Shown: positions 8,935 through 17,254, counted from the first letter of the stretch. The stretch: 64,000 bases of DNA from CAYJMQ01 sp964371555 (GCA_964371555.1 CAYJMQ010000004.1:1-64000); one strand, 5' to 3'. Numbers and translations are program-made. Notes: generated by a model not told the origin, from the letters alone.

Positions 8935-9480
8935 AAAGCGCCGCGTCGAAATCGGGGGATCTATGCCCCCAAGATAAGGGTTATTGGAGAAAAAGGGGAA
9001 CAAATGGGGATTATGCCAGTTCAGCAGGCTTTGGATCTTGCGTATCAAAGTGGGCTTGATCTGGTTGAAATTGCCCCTCAGGCAAATCCGCCAGTATGTA
9101 AGATCATCGATTATGGCAAGTATCTCTATGAGATTAAAAAACAACAGCAGAAAGCCAAAAAGAAACAGGTGGTTATTAAGCTTCATGAAATTAAATTCGG
9201 TGTGCGCACCAATGATCATGATTTAGAGCATAAGCTTCGAAAGATCTGGGAATTTTTGGATGAGGGGGATCGTGTGAAGACAACGGTTGTCTTTCGTGGC
9301 CGGGAGATGGAGCATAGAGATCTGGGCAAAATAATGCTTGACAAAATAGTTGGAAAACTTGAAGGTATCGGCACAATTGAGCAGATACCCAAATTAGAAG
9401 GAAAGACGCTTTTCATGGTGTTTGCCCCGGTAAAAGCAGCAAAAAAAGAGAAAAAACCCGATGAAATTAAAAACCAATAG
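8932..9480 (+). CDS. infC: Translation initiation factor IF-3 (AUU start)
   Basis: IF-3 binds the 30S subunit and enforces correct start-codon choice. Read from ATT 8932, it is 182 aa, the usual length. It starts with the conserved RRNRGIYAPKIRVIGEKGE, continues through QALDLAYQSGLDLVEIAPQANPPVCKIIDYGKY of the N-domain, and then the C-domain (IKLHEIKFGVRTNDHD, VVFRGREMEH). Starting at ATG 9004 would remove half the N-domain. The 3' end overlaps rpmI by 20 nt. The order thrS-infC-rpmI-rplT-pheS-pheT is a conserved bacterial operon. Confidence 0.96.
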   Translation: MKAPRRNRGIYAPKIRVIGEKGEQMGIMPVQQALDLAYQSGLDLVEIAPQANPPVCKIIDYGKYLYEIKKQQQKAKKKQVVIKLHEIKFGVRTNDHDLEHKLRKIWEFLDEGDRVKTTVVFRGREMEHRDLGKIMLDKIVGKLEGIGTIEQIPKLEGKTLFMVFAPVKAAKKEKKPDEIKNQ

Positions 9481-9658
9481 CGGCGCTGCGAAAAGGATGC
9501 GGTTTACCAAGAAGGGAAAAATTAAGCGAAGCAGAGCCAGACGCAGGCACCTTTTAACCGTAGGGAAGACAGAAAGTCGCAAACGGCATTTGAGAAAAGC
9601 GGCTTATGTGGAATCTTCTGAAGCCCATCGGATGCGAAGGCTGATGCCGTATGGGTAG
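9461..9658 (+). CDS. rpmI: 50S ribosomal protein L35
   Basis: A 65-aa basic protein with the L35 signature KTNSGAAKRMRFTKKGKIK and RRRHLLTVGKTESRKRHLR. ATG 9461 lies inside infC, so translation is probably coupled. It is followed by a strong hairpin and then rplT. Confidence 0.96.
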   Translation: MKLKTNSGAAKRMRFTKKGKIKRSRARRRHLLTVGKTESRKRHLRKAAYVESSEAHRMRRLMPYG

Positions 9659-9660
9659 TC

Positions 9661-9693
9661 GCGAAACCATTTTCGAAGAAAAAATGGTTTCGC
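9661..9693 (+). promoter_or_regulatory. Perfect 13-bp hairpin between rpmI and rplT
   Basis: GCGAAACCATTTT (9661-9673) is exactly complementary to AAAATGGTTTCGC (9681-9693), loop CGAAGAA. It starts 2 nt after the rpmI stop and ends 24 nt before the rplT start. There is no T-run, so a processing site, or control of rplT translation (for example by L20), is more likely than termination. Confidence 0.6.
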
Positions 9694-9717
9694 AATATAT
9701 AAATGTAAGGATAAATT

Positions 9718-10077
9718 ATGCCTAGAGTAAAACGTGGTGTTAAAGCAAGGCGAAGAAGAAATCGGCTTTTAAAGCATGCAAAGGGCTTCTATGGGAGAAG
9801 GAAGAGCTCGATCCGTCGCGGGACAGAATCAGTTCAGCGCGCCTGGGTTTATCAATATCGGGACCGCAAGAAGACCAAGAGAGAATTTAGAAGCCTCTGG
9901 ATCCAAAGAATCAACGCAGCCGTTCGAAGTCATAGTTTAAACTACAGCCAGTTCATGCATGGCCTTGCGAAGTCCAAAATTGGACTCGATCGAAAGATGC
10001 TGGCTGAAATGGCTGTATCCGATCCACAGGCGTTTCAAAAACTGGTTCAGCAGGTTCAAGCGCACACCTCTCAATGA
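9718..10077 (+). CDS. rplT: 50S ribosomal protein L20
   Basis: A 119-aa basic protein, full length, with the L20 features MPRVKRGVKARRRR, LKHAKGFYGRRK, YRDRKKTKREFRSLWIQRINAA and LAEMAVSDPQAF. An AAGGA ribosome binding site precedes ATG 9718. L20 is an early 23S rRNA assembly protein and, in model bacteria, autoregulates rpmI-rplT. Confidence 0.97.
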   Translation: MPRVKRGVKARRRRNRLLKHAKGFYGRRKSSIRRGTESVQRAWVYQYRDRKKTKREFRSLWIQRINAAVRSHSLNYSQFMHGLAKSKIGLDRKMLAEMAVSDPQAFQKLVQQVQAHTSQ

Positions 10078-10084
10078 CTCATTC

Positions 10085-11137
10085 ATGTCTAACGATCCTG
10101 TCTCTTTGCCACTTTCGTTAAAAGAAAAATTACAAAAAATCAAAGAAGATGCCCGCCATCAACTCGCCGCCGAACGGCTTGACGAAACGGAACTGGAAAA
10201 ATGTCGGGTACAATATTTAGGCCGTAAGGGTGAGCTGACGGAGATTCTTAAAGAAATTGGGCGTTTACCTTCCGAAGAAAGACCCGAACTTGGAAGGCTT
10301 GCAAATTCGATAAAAATAGAACTCACACAACAGATTGAATTGAAAAATGCCGAACTCAAAAAACAGCGTGAAGAAAAAAAGCTGTCAGAAACAAAGATTG
10401 ACATTACTTTGCCCGGGCGCCCATTTTCTCAGGGACATCTGCATCCTTTAACCCAAACTCTCGAAGAGTGTCTTTCCATTTTCCTGAGATATGGTTTCCA
10501 GATTGCAGAGGGGCCAGAGATTGAAACCGATTATTATAACTTTGAAGCCTTAAATATTCCTAAAAATCATCCCGCGCGGGATATGCAGGATACCTTTTAT
10601 CTTTCCCACGATCTTGTTTTGAGAACACATACCTCGCCGGTTCAGATTCGTGTGATGGAAAAATTCAAGCCCCCTATACGGGTTGTTGCCCCCGGAGCGG
10701 TTTATCGTCATGATGAAGATGTTTCCCACACACCGATGTTTCATCAAATTGAGGGGCTCCTTGTGGACGAAGGGGTATCGATGGCGCATCTGAAAGGGGT
10801 GCTGACGACCTTTGTGCGTCATTTTTTTTCGCCCGATACCCGGGTTCGGTTTCGGCCCAGTTTTTTTCCATTTACAGAGCCGAGCGCTGAGCTTGATATT
10901 GAATGTGTCCTTTGTGGAGGGGAGGGGTGCGGTGTCTGTAAACAGAGTGGCTGGCTTGAAGTGATGGGGTGCGGAATGGTTCACCCATCGGTCTTTGAAG
11001 CGGTCAGGATCGACCCTCGTAAATACAGCGGCTTTGCCTTTGGGATGGGAATCGAGCGAATTACAATGCTTAAGTATCGGATCAACGATATTCGTCTCTT
11101 TTTTGAAAACGATCTTCGTTTTTTGAGGCAGTTTTAA
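10085..11137 (+). CDS. pheS: Phenylalanyl-tRNA synthetase alpha subunit
   Basis: 350 aa from ATG 10085 (MSNDPVSLPLSLKEK), 7 nt after the rplT stop; the frame is open further upstream only because it runs under rplT. Coiled-coil N-terminus, then the class II core: GHLHPLTQTLEECL, GPEIETDYYNFEALN, HPARDMQDTFYL, the TSPVQIR loop, GAVYRHDEDVSHTPMFHQIEGL, and the motif 3 region FAFGMGIERITMLKY. A four-Cys segment (CVLCGGEGCGVC, about 278-289) is present, as in many PheS. It works as an (alpha-beta)2 tetramer with PheT. Confidence 0.97.
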   Translation: MSNDPVSLPLSLKEKLQKIKEDARHQLAAERLDETELEKCRVQYLGRKGELTEILKEIGRLPSEERPELGRLANSIKIELTQQIELKNAELKKQREEKKLSETKIDITLPGRPFSQGHLHPLTQTLEECLSIFLRYGFQIAEGPEIETDYYNFEALNIPKNHPARDMQDTFYLSHDLVLRTHTSPVQIRVMEKFKPPIRVVAPGAVYRHDEDVSHTPMFHQIEGLLVDEGVSMAHLKGVLTTFVRHFFSPDTRVRFRPSFFPFTEPSAELDIECVLCGGEGCGVCKQSGWLEVMGCGMVHPSVFEAVRIDPRKYSGFAFGMGIERITMLKYRINDIRLFFENDLRFLRQF

Positions 11138-11138
11138 A

Positions 11139-13199
11139 ATGATCTTAAGTTCCGAATGGCTTTCAGAGTATTTTGCCCTTCCTAAAAATCTCGATCTTGT
11201 TTTTGAAAAGCTTACAGGTATCGGCCTTGAGGTCGAAAATATCCAAAAAAGGAAGCTCGATACGAAATCTCCGCATGTTACATTTGAAATCAACGCGCCC
11301 CCGAACCGGTCCGATGTTTCAAGTTTTATCGGTGTCGCGCGTGAGCTTTCCGTTGTCTTCAACAAAGATATTCGACTGCCAAAAGTTCTCATCCCCAAAA
11401 CAACAAAAAATGACTCGAAAGAAAATATTCAGAAAGAAATCAAGGTCTCTCTTAAAGATTCAAAAAAATGCCCCCGTTATATGGGTCGGTTTATCGCGGA
11501 TGTTAAAATTGGCCCTTCACCGGAGTGGCTCAGGCGCCGATTGGAATCTGTTGGCCAGCGGTCGATTAATAATATCGTCGATATCACAAATTATGTGATG
11601 CTCGAGTACGGTCAGCCTCTGCATGCGTTTGATGCCAGCCGCATTGCGGATCGAATCATTATTATACGATCCGCGATTCAAAATGAAAAAATAATGACTC
11701 TCGATGGCGAAGAGAGAATTTTAACATCGGACGATCTTGTGATTGCAGACAGCTCAGGCCCCATTGCTCTTGCCGGCATCATGGGAGGCGCCCGGTCGGA
11801 AGTCTCTCAAGACACGAAAAATATTTTTCTGGAAAGCGCCTATTTTGATCCGGTAGCCATTCGAAAAACATCAAAGCGCCTCGGTTTAAGCTCCGAATCA
11901 TCGAAGCGGTTCGAGCGGAATGTGGATATAAACGGGGTTAAGACCGCTCTCGATCGCGCGGCAGCGCTCTATTCTTCAATAGCTCAGGGCCGGGCGCTTC
12001 GGGATCGTATAGATATTTTCCCAAAAAAAATTGCCCCTAAAAAAGTAACCTTAACATTTGAGCGCCTGAAGCAATATCTGGGATATGAACCCAACCCTTC
12101 GAAAGTGAAGCAAACATTAAAACAGCTCGGATTTTTGCCGAAGGCTCCGCTCACCTATGAAATCCCGACTCATCGTGTCGATATTTCGCGGGATGTCGAT
12201 CTGATTGAAGAGATCGCGCGATTTGAAGGATACGAAAAAATCCCCTCGATCGAACCGATCGGTTCCGCCGCTCTTCAACAGAAAATTGAAAAAAATCGTC
12301 TGTTGGAGAGAAAAATAAAAGAAACCCTCTCGTTTCTTGGCTTTACAGAAGTTATAAACTATAGCTTCTGTTCCCAAAAAGATCTTGAAAAAATTGGTTG
12401 GCGTGGCGGGGTGGTTAAAATTCAAAATCCGATAGGGGAGGAGATGGCTGTTCTTCGTCCGACCCTCTCGGCTTCGCTTCTTAAAATCCTCAAACTAAAT
12501 ATCGATCGCCAGATCCGGAATGTTCGGATTTTTGAGTTGCGATCGGTGTTTGATGAAAAACAAAGGGAAACGAAAATGCTTGCCGGGCTTTTGAGCGGCC
12601 CCCGTTATCCGCTTCATTGGAAACTCAAAGAGGAGGGGATCGATTATTTTGATTTAAAAGGGGTGGTGAGTCATTTTTTTGGGGCCTTGCGCCACAGGGT
12701 AAGTTTTCGTGAAGCTGCGAGTGGTCCCTATTTTCATCCCAGACTTTCAACAAAAATTTGGATCAGTGGAAAATGCTATGGCGAAATGGGGAGCATTCAC
12801 ATCCCAACCCTCGATATGTATGATCTCAAACAAGAGGCCTACTTATTTGAAATCAATGTATCAGAGCTTGAAAAGAGCGGTTTTAGAAAAATTGTTTTTG
12901 AACCCCTTTCAAAGTTTCCGGCAGTTCTTCGCGATTTATCGATTTTGGTTCCACTCAAACGCGCTGTTTTATTTGACGAGCTTTATGAAACAATTGAAAA
13001 AGAAGGGGGGGGGCTTGTGACCCGCGTAGAACTCTTTGATATTTACAAAGGGGACTCCATACCTCCCGGAACTGAGAGCTATACCTTTGCCTTGACATAT
13101 CAATCGAGCGGCGGAACGCTGAGAGATGAAGAAGTGAATCGTCGACATGAGCATATTTGTCTCAAGCTTTCAGAAAAATATGAAGCCAAAATCAGGTAA
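11139..13199 (+). CDS. pheT: Phenylalanyl-tRNA synthetase beta subunit, short form
   Basis: 686 aa instead of the usual 780-800. The N-terminus runs from EWLSEYFALP straight into EVENIQKR...VTFEINAPPNRSDVSSFIGVARELS. The OB-fold tRNA-binding (EMAP-like) insert normally found near residues 40-150 is missing. B3/B4 editing (SINNIVDITNYVMLEYGQPLHAFD), B5 and the C-terminal FDX-ACB anticodon domain (FPAVLRDLSILVP...ESYTFALTYQS) are intact. There are no frameshifts, so this looks like a natural short type. ATG follows the pheS stop by 1 nt. Confidence 0.94.
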   Translation: MILSSEWLSEYFALPKNLDLVFEKLTGIGLEVENIQKRKLDTKSPHVTFEINAPPNRSDVSSFIGVARELSVVFNKDIRLPKVLIPKTTKNDSKENIQKEIKVSLKDSKKCPRYMGRFIADVKIGPSPEWLRRRLESVGQRSINNIVDITNYVMLEYGQPLHAFDASRIADRIIIIRSAIQNEKIMTLDGEERILTSDDLVIADSSGPIALAGIMGGARSEVSQDTKNIFLESAYFDPVAIRKTSKRLGLSSESSKRFERNVDINGVKTALDRAAALYSSIAQGRALRDRIDIFPKKIAPKKVTLTFERLKQYLGYEPNPSKVKQTLKQLGFLPKAPLTYEIPTHRVDISRDVDLIEEIARFEGYEKIPSIEPIGSAALQQKIEKNRLLERKIKETLSFLGFTEVINYSFCSQKDLEKIGWRGGVVKIQNPIGEEMAVLRPTLSASLLKILKLNIDRQIRNVRIFELRSVFDEKQRETKMLAGLLSGPRYPLHWKLKEEGIDYFDLKGVVSHFFGALRHRVSFREAASGPYFHPRLSTKIWISGKCYGEMGSIHIPTLDMYDLKQEAYLFEINVSELEKSGFRKIVFEPLSKFPAVLRDLSILVPLKRAVLFDELYETIEKEGGGLVTRVELFDIYKGDSIPPGTESYTFALTYQSSGGTLRDEEVNRRHEHICLKLSEKYEAKIR

Positions 13200-13228
13200 T
13201 TGTTTTAACAACTTAGCACTCTTTCGGA

Positions 13229-13257
13229 TTGACATAAATATTTGCGTTTGTTATTCT
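13229..13257 (+). promoter_or_regulatory. Sigma-70 type promoter for ihfA
   Basis: TTGACA (13229-13234), 17-nt spacer, TATTCT (13252-13257) in the 97-nt gap after pheT. The predicted leader is about 33 nt and ends in a GGGGG ribosome binding site before ATG 13297. Confidence 0.55.
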
Positions 13258-13296
13258 TTTTATGCCAATTTGTGGTGGAAAACATAAGGGGGCCAC

Positions 13297-13581
13297 ATGA
13301 CAAAAGCTGAACTTATTGCGCAGGTTTATGAAAGGGTTGGTTTTTCAAAAAAGGATTCATCGGAATTGGTCGAGCTGATTTTTGAGATGATGAAGGCGGC
13401 GCTCACCAACGCTGAAAAGATTAAAATTTCTGGTTTCGGGAATTTTATTGTCCGTCAAAAGAGGTCACGCATGGGGAGAAATCCTCAAACAGGGGAGTCG
13501 ATAGAGATCTCGGCACGAAAAGTTTTGGTCTTTCACCCGAGCCAGGTATTAAAAGCACAGCTGAATCCTCATCGAAAGTGA
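13297..13581 (+). CDS. ihfA: Integration host factor alpha subunit (HU/IHF family)
   Basis: A 94-aa HU/IHF DNA-bending protein. MTKAELIAQVYERVGFSKKDSSELVE and the beta-arm segment KISGFGNFIVRQKRSRMGRNPQTGESIEI are typical; the GRNPQTGE beta-arm inserts into the DNA minor groove. The position behind pheT and before a MerR gene is the common place for ihfA in Proteobacteria, which supports IHF-alpha over HU. IHF is also the usual co-activator of sigma-54 promoters, two of which are seen in this window. Confidence 0.92.
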   Translation: MTKAELIAQVYERVGFSKKDSSELVELIFEMMKAALTNAEKIKISGFGNFIVRQKRSRMGRNPQTGESIEISARKVLVFHPSQVLKAQLNPHRK

Positions 13582-13587
13582 TTTGGA

Positions 13588-13956
13588 ATGAAAAAAGAAT
13601 TTGTAATTCCGCCGATTCCGGATCGGCTCTATTTTAAGATTAGCGAAGTCAGTCAGATCACAGGGGTTCCAGCCTATGTTTTGCGATATTGGGAAACAGA
13701 GTTTGAAATTTTAAAGCCCCCAAAATCAAAGGCAAACCAGCGGGTTTATGAGAGAAAGCATATCGAAAATATTTTTGTGGTAAAAAAGCTTCTCTGGCAT
13801 GAGCGCTACAGCATTGAGGGGGCCAAACAGAAGCTTATTGAATTAAAACGAAAGGGGCGCGAAGAAGTACTCGATCCTTCCAAAGTAACCGAAGCGCAAA
13901 AAATGCGCCGGATCAAGAACGAACTCAAAGACCTCATTCAATTCCTTCGCGCATAG
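13588..13956 (+). CDS. MerR-family regulator, ihfA-linked
   Basis: 122 aa. The N-terminal winged helix is KISEVSQITGVPAYVLRYWETEFEILKPPKSKANQRVYERKHIENIFVVKKLLWHERYSIEGAKQKL, followed by a short basic helix (about 85-122) with no metal-binding Cys. A short MerR-like gene 6 nt after ihfA is a conserved pairing in deltaproteobacterial and other Gram-negative genomes; I know no defined target. It is co-transcribed with ihfA and followed 8 nt later by tRNA-Pro. Confidence 0.88.
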   Translation: MKKEFVIPPIPDRLYFKISEVSQITGVPAYVLRYWETEFEILKPPKSKANQRVYERKHIENIFVVKKLLWHERYSIEGAKQKLIELKRKGREEVLDPSKVTEAQKMRRIKNELKDLIQFLRA

Positions 13957-13964
13957 ACTTTTAA

Positions 13965-14040
13965 CGGGGTGTGGCTCAGCCTGGCCTAGAGCACTCGCTT
14001 GGGGTGCGAGAGATCGGTGGTTCAAATCCACTCACCCCGA
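13965..14040 (+). tRNA. tRNA-Pro (anticodon GGG), CCA not encoded
   Basis: Acceptor CGGGGTG/CACCCCG, D-arm GCTC/GAGC, anticodon stem CTCGC/GCGAG with loop TTGGGGT, T-arm GGTGG/CCACT with TTCAAAT. Discriminator A14040 is followed by TTG, so CCA must be added enzymatically, unlike tRNA-Val upstream. An AT-rich gene block starts directly behind it. Confidence 0.94.
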
Positions 14041-14075
14041 TTGATTTAAATCGATTTAGTTTATAGAGTAAAACC

Positions 14076-14501
14076 ATGAGATTGTTCCTGATATGGGGTG
14101 TTATTTTATGGTTACCCATGAACGTGTTTGGTGATTCTTGTAAAGAATGGTTCAAAAAAGAAAAATTAAAACCAGGAAAAGATTGTCTTATGAAATGCGT
14201 TTCTACACCTGTCGAAATGGGAACATTTCATTGTACATCTACTTGTGAGGAATTATGTAAATCATCCTTATCAACTCAAGCCATACATAATTTACTATTA
14301 TATCCAGGGTTAACGAAGAAGGAGAGAGCTTTAATAGCGGAAAAACCAATGGATTTAGCAAATAATCGAGCAGGCATTTTAGCAGCTGAAGAACTGGAAA
14401 AGAATCACAAAAGGACAAGCAAAGCTCTTGAGGAAAGGGCTTTAGAAGAGATGCGACATAATAGATTAATCGTTTTAGACAAGAAAGGAATGCCAAAGTG
14501 A
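14076..14501 (+). CDS. Exported Cys-containing protein of unknown function
   Basis: 141 aa. Signal peptide MRLFLIWGVILWLPMNVFG, then six Cys in about 45 residues (DSCKEWF, KDCLMKC, HCTSTCEELC), so probably disulphide-bonded in the periplasm. The C-terminal half is charged and helical (YPGLTKKERALIAEKPMDLANN). I do not recognise a family. A TATAGA box (14062-14067) ends 8 nt before the ATG and there is no ribosome binding site. AT-rich composition unlike ihfA/merR upstream and its position behind a tRNA suggest acquisition. It overlaps the next start (GTGA). Confidence 0.6.
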   Translation: MRLFLIWGVILWLPMNVFGDSCKEWFKKEKLKPGKDCLMKCVSTPVEMGTFHCTSTCEELCKSSLSTQAIHNLLLYPGLTKKERALIAEKPMDLANNRAGILAAEELEKNHKRTSKALEERALEEMRHNRLIVLDKKGMPK

Positions 14502-14914
14502 AAATTTTATTTAGAAAATTATTGGTAATCGGTTCAGTCTTTTTATTTATTTCAGCTACTCTCCTGTATGCTCAGCTTTTTCAGAAAGGGATATTCATGT
14601 CGGTTAAAGAGGCTGAGAAAAAGTGGGAGAGTAGATCATTTAATGCCGAAGCGTTTAAGAAAGGCAATATGTCTGTTCGGGCTTCTATGGCTGCCAGTAT
14701 TATAAAAGAAAAATCTTTGCTTGGAAAAACAAACGTTGAAATTTGGAAGCTGTTGGGGAGACATGATGGATATTATTTTAGCGATTTGATCCCTACCTAT
14801 ATTATTGAAGATAATTCCATGCGGGGAGGCGACGTATGGCAGATCGTGTTTTTTTTGAATAGGGATGATCGGGTTAAAACGATAACAATTCATAAAAATA
14901 GTTCTGAATATTAA
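14498..14914 (+). CDS. Membrane-anchored protein of unknown function
   Basis: 138 aa. GTG start at 14498 overlaps the previous TGA. One hydrophobic N-terminal segment (LLVIGSVFLFISATLLYAQLF) acts as anchor or signal. The remainder includes a segment SLLGKTNVEIWKLLGRHDGYYFSDLIPTYII that resembles the SLxGxsxxEVxxLLGxPD...Y layout of small SmpA/OmlA-like exported proteins, with a following VWQIVFFLNRDDRV strand pair. That resemblance is weak. AT-rich, in the tRNA-Pro-linked block. Confidence 0.5.
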   Translation: MKILFRKLLVIGSVFLFISATLLYAQLFQKGIFMSVKEAEKKWESRSFNAEAFKKGNMSVRASMAASIIKEKSLLGKTNVEIWKLLGRHDGYYFSDLIPTYIIEDNSMRGGDVWQIVFFLNRDDRVKTITIHKNSSEY

Positions 14915-14932
14915 ATAAATGGAGGGCTTTTT

Positions 14933-15436
14933 GTGCCATTTACGCCATACCATTTTGGCCCTGGCTTATTAATTAAAGCTGTTTTTCGAAGAAAATTCAG
15001 TTTAGGAATTTTTATTTTGGCTCAAATTCTTATTGATTTTGAGGTTATCTGGAATCTATTAAAAGGAAATGATCGGCTTCATACTTTTTTCCATTCGTAT
15101 ATCGGCTCTTGTGTCGTTATTATAATTGTTGTTATTTTTGCTTACTTTATCAGCCATTTTTTAGATAAATATATTTATTTAAAAAATTTGTTTTCAAAGT
15201 TTATACCGTTAGATTCAAAACCATTTTTTTTCTCAGCCATCATTGGAGCGTGGTCGCATGTTTTTTTAGATAGTTTGATGCATGCTGATATGACGCCATT
15301 GTATCCATTTTTTGCCAATAATTTTTTACTGAATCGAATATCATTATTGTCCTTGCATTTGGGCTGCGTATTTTCAGGAGGAATAGGCGCCGTGATATGG
15401 GGGGTAACTAAATTTAGAGAATATAAACAGTCGTAG
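14933..15436 (+). CDS. YdjM/DUF4184-like integral membrane protein (metal-dependent hydrolase-like)
   Basis: 167 aa, GTG start with GGAGGG six nt upstream. It begins PFTPYHFGPGLLIKA and has four or five hydrophobic segments. Conserved His/Asp positions (HFGPG, DFE, LHTFFHSYIG, WSHVFLDSLMHADMTPLYPF) resemble the membrane-bound 'metal-dependent hydrolase' (YdjM-like) families. Substrate unknown. It is the last gene of the AT-rich trio. Confidence 0.7.
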   Translation: MPFTPYHFGPGLLIKAVFRRKFSLGIFILAQILIDFEVIWNLLKGNDRLHTFFHSYIGSCVVIIIVVIFAYFISHFLDKYIYLKNLFSKFIPLDSKPFFFSAIIGAWSHVFLDSLMHADMTPLYPFFANNFLLNRISLLSLHLGCVFSGGIGAVIWGVTKFREYKQS

Positions 15437-15465
15437 TCTCCATATTATTTGTTAACTGTCCACAA

Positions 15466-15482
15466 AAGGGAACTTGTCCCTT
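15466..15482. terminator. Short hairpin after the AT-rich trio
   Basis: AAGGGA (15466-15471) pairs with TCCCTT (15477-15482), loop ACTTG. No T-run on the plus strand. It lies between converging genes at 15436 and 15640. The remaining 157 nt hold no convincing gene. Confidence 0.3.
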
Positions 15483-15639
15483 GCCAATACCGGTTCGCAT
15501 ACCGTACACCCGCCCCGATTGTGCCCAAAAAGAATCTCTCCCTAATACCCCAAAAAATGCCGGTCAATAAAATTAGCGACTATCTTCCAGCTTGGGCCAA
15601 TCATTGAAGCTTTCTGGAATTTTTGCTTCACATTCTGCG

Positions 15640-16299
15640 TTATCTAATCCGCTGAAGGATCCGTGCCCCTTCGTTCTCATCGATGATCATAAATTTATTT
15701 TCTTTCGGCTCAAAGGCATAGACGTTTCCGGTACCGATATCAAACCACCATCCATGCAACCTGAGGGCACCTGTCGTCAGGCCATTGTCCACTTGGGGGT
15801 AGGTCTTTAGATTTTCTAGCTGACTCATCACATTTATCTGGGAAAGCTGGTCTTGAAGGCTTAACGAAGGGTCAAAGGCCTTTCCTTCTTCCAGTTGACG
15901 TCTTGCTTCATGGCCGTGCCGGATCCACTGTTTCAAATTCGGCGTAATTCCTTCTTTGCTCAAGAGAGATGCCATGCCAGCGCACCCAGAATGGCCGCAG
16001 ATAATAATGTCCTTCACCTTCAGCATCTCCAACGCGATTTCAATTGCCGCAGCCTCAGACTCCCCATTCGGGTTTTCTTTGTCCGGATTGGCCGGGGGCA
16101 CCAAGTTGCCCGGATTCCTGACAACGAAAAGGTCTCCCGGATCGGTGGATGCGAAGAGATTTGGAGCGACACGACTATCGGAGCAGGCGATCATGAGCGC
16201 GTCGGGGAACTGACCCAAGGCCAGATGCGCAAACTGTTCCCGGAGCCCCGGAAGGACGTTCTGGTGAAAATTGATGACCCCCTGTACTAACTTAATCAT
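15640..16299 (-). CDS. Beta-class carbonic anhydrase
   Basis: 219 aa, interconverts CO2 and bicarbonate. Zinc ligands and catalytic pair are Cys39-Asp41-Arg43 (CSDSRV) and His103/Cys106 (CGHSGCAG). PGDLFVVRNPGNLVPP and the C-terminal LHGWWFDIGTGNVYAFE are typical. An AAGGA ribosome binding site precedes ATG 16299. It lies 55 nt behind the NhaR-like regulator on the same strand and may form an operon with it. GC-rich compared with both neighbours, suggesting separate origin. Bicarbonate supply fits the adjacent purine gene, but that link is inference. Confidence 0.95.
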   Translation of the reverse strand: MIKLVQGVINFHQNVLPGLREQFAHLALGQFPDALMIACSDSRVAPNLFASTDPGDLFVVRNPGNLVPPANPDKENPNGESEAAAIEIALEMLKVKDIIICGHSGCAGMASLLSKEGITPNLKQWIRHGHEARRQLEEGKAFDPSLSLQDQLSQINVMSQLENLKTYPQVDNGLTTGALRLHGWWFDIGTGNVYAFEPKENKFMIIDENEGARILQRIR

Positions 16300-16354
16300 A
16301 ATTTCTTAAATCCTTGTAGATGTCCCCTATAATAACGTTGCTCTCCTTTTTTAA

Positions 16355-17254
16355 TCAACCGAAGAGTTTTTTACGGGCGGCTTCGGAAATGGCAACGACT
16401 GCGGGATGTTTGAGTCTCCGCTCTACGGAGATGGCGTAGAACCGCTCTCGCACATCTTCCACCCGCCCGATGGCCTGAACCTGATACTGTCTCTGAACTT
16501 CGGTCTCTATCACCGAGGGTACGGCAAAAATCCCGTTCCCCGTCTGTCCAAATACCTTCAGTAATGCGCTGTCCTCAAACTCACCGACCACCCGGGGACG
16601 AATCCCTTTTGACATCAACCACTGATCGAGGGAACGTCGCTCGGTCGTATTTTCTGTTGGGAGCAAAAGAGGGGCTCCGTCTAAAGACTTTGGGAATCCT
16701 CGCCGATAAGCCGCTGCCAGACGTGGCGCCGCCATGAAAACCACGCCGCATTCCCCGAGAAGATGGTTAAACGCCCGGATTCGAATTGTCGGTCCGACGG
16801 GGGCATCTGACAGAACGACATCGAGGTGATGCACCGCCAGTTCCGCCAGGAGCCGGTCTGGTTTGTCTTCGCGGCAGACGATCTGAACCGGTTCGGAGAG
16901 GCGTAAAGCTGGTTCTAAAAGCCTGTAGGCCACCAGCTTCGGAACGACGTCGGCCACACCCACAAGGAGGCATAGAGGTCGAGAAGAGGGACCACCTTTC
17001 AAAACATCCTGAAGTTCCCGTCCCAGCGAGAAAATTTCATCGGCATAGCGAAAAACCACCCGACCGACGTCGGTCAAAATCAGATTTCGTCCCGATCGCT
17101 GAAAGAGTTTTTCTCCCAACGATTCCTCAAGAGATCGGATCTGTCCGCTAATAGTCGGTTGGGCCAGACGAAGTTCCGATGTCGCGCGGGCAATACTCCC
17201 TTCCTTCGCAACGGTCCAAAAATAAAGGAGATGGTGATAGTTAATCCAATTCAT
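16355..17254 (-). CDS. nhaR: LysR-type regulator, NhaR-like
   Basis: 299 aa from ATG 17254 (MNWINYHHLLYFW); an in-frame ATG at 17272 adds six residues. The winged HTH reads HLLYFWTVAKEGSIARATSELRLAQPTISGQIRSLEESLGEKLFQRSGRNLILTDVG. The YHHLLYFWxVxKEGS opening and the VGVADVVPKLVAYRLLEPAL segment distinguish NhaR from other LysR proteins. NhaR responds to Na+/pH in E. coli, but no antiporter gene is next to it; it is divergent from purC and upstream of carbonic anhydrase. Confidence 0.8.
   Translation of the reverse strand: MNWINYHHLLYFWTVAKEGSIARATSELRLAQPTISGQIRSLEESLGEKLFQRSGRNLILTDVGRVVFRYADEIFSLGRELQDVLKGGPSSRPLCLLVGVADVVPKLVAYRLLEPALRLSEPVQIVCREDKPDRLLAELAVHHLDVVLSDAPVGPTIRIRAFNHLLGECGVVFMAAPRLAAAYRRGFPKSLDGAPLLLPTENTTERRSLDQWLMSKGIRPRVVGEFEDSALLKVFGQTGNGIFAVPSVIETEVQRQYQVQAIGRVEDVRERFYAISVERRLKHPAVVAISEAARKKLFG

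Noticed and set aside
10550..11398. 282-aa open frame antisense to pheS/pheT
   Set aside because: Shadow of two clearly conserved genes on the other strand.
15450..15640. Possible frameshifted C-terminal extension of carbonic anhydrase (+1 frame reads LDNAECEAKIPESFNDWPKLEDSR)
   Set aside because: The anhydrase ends at its usual place; the extra frame is short and I cannot tie it to a family.
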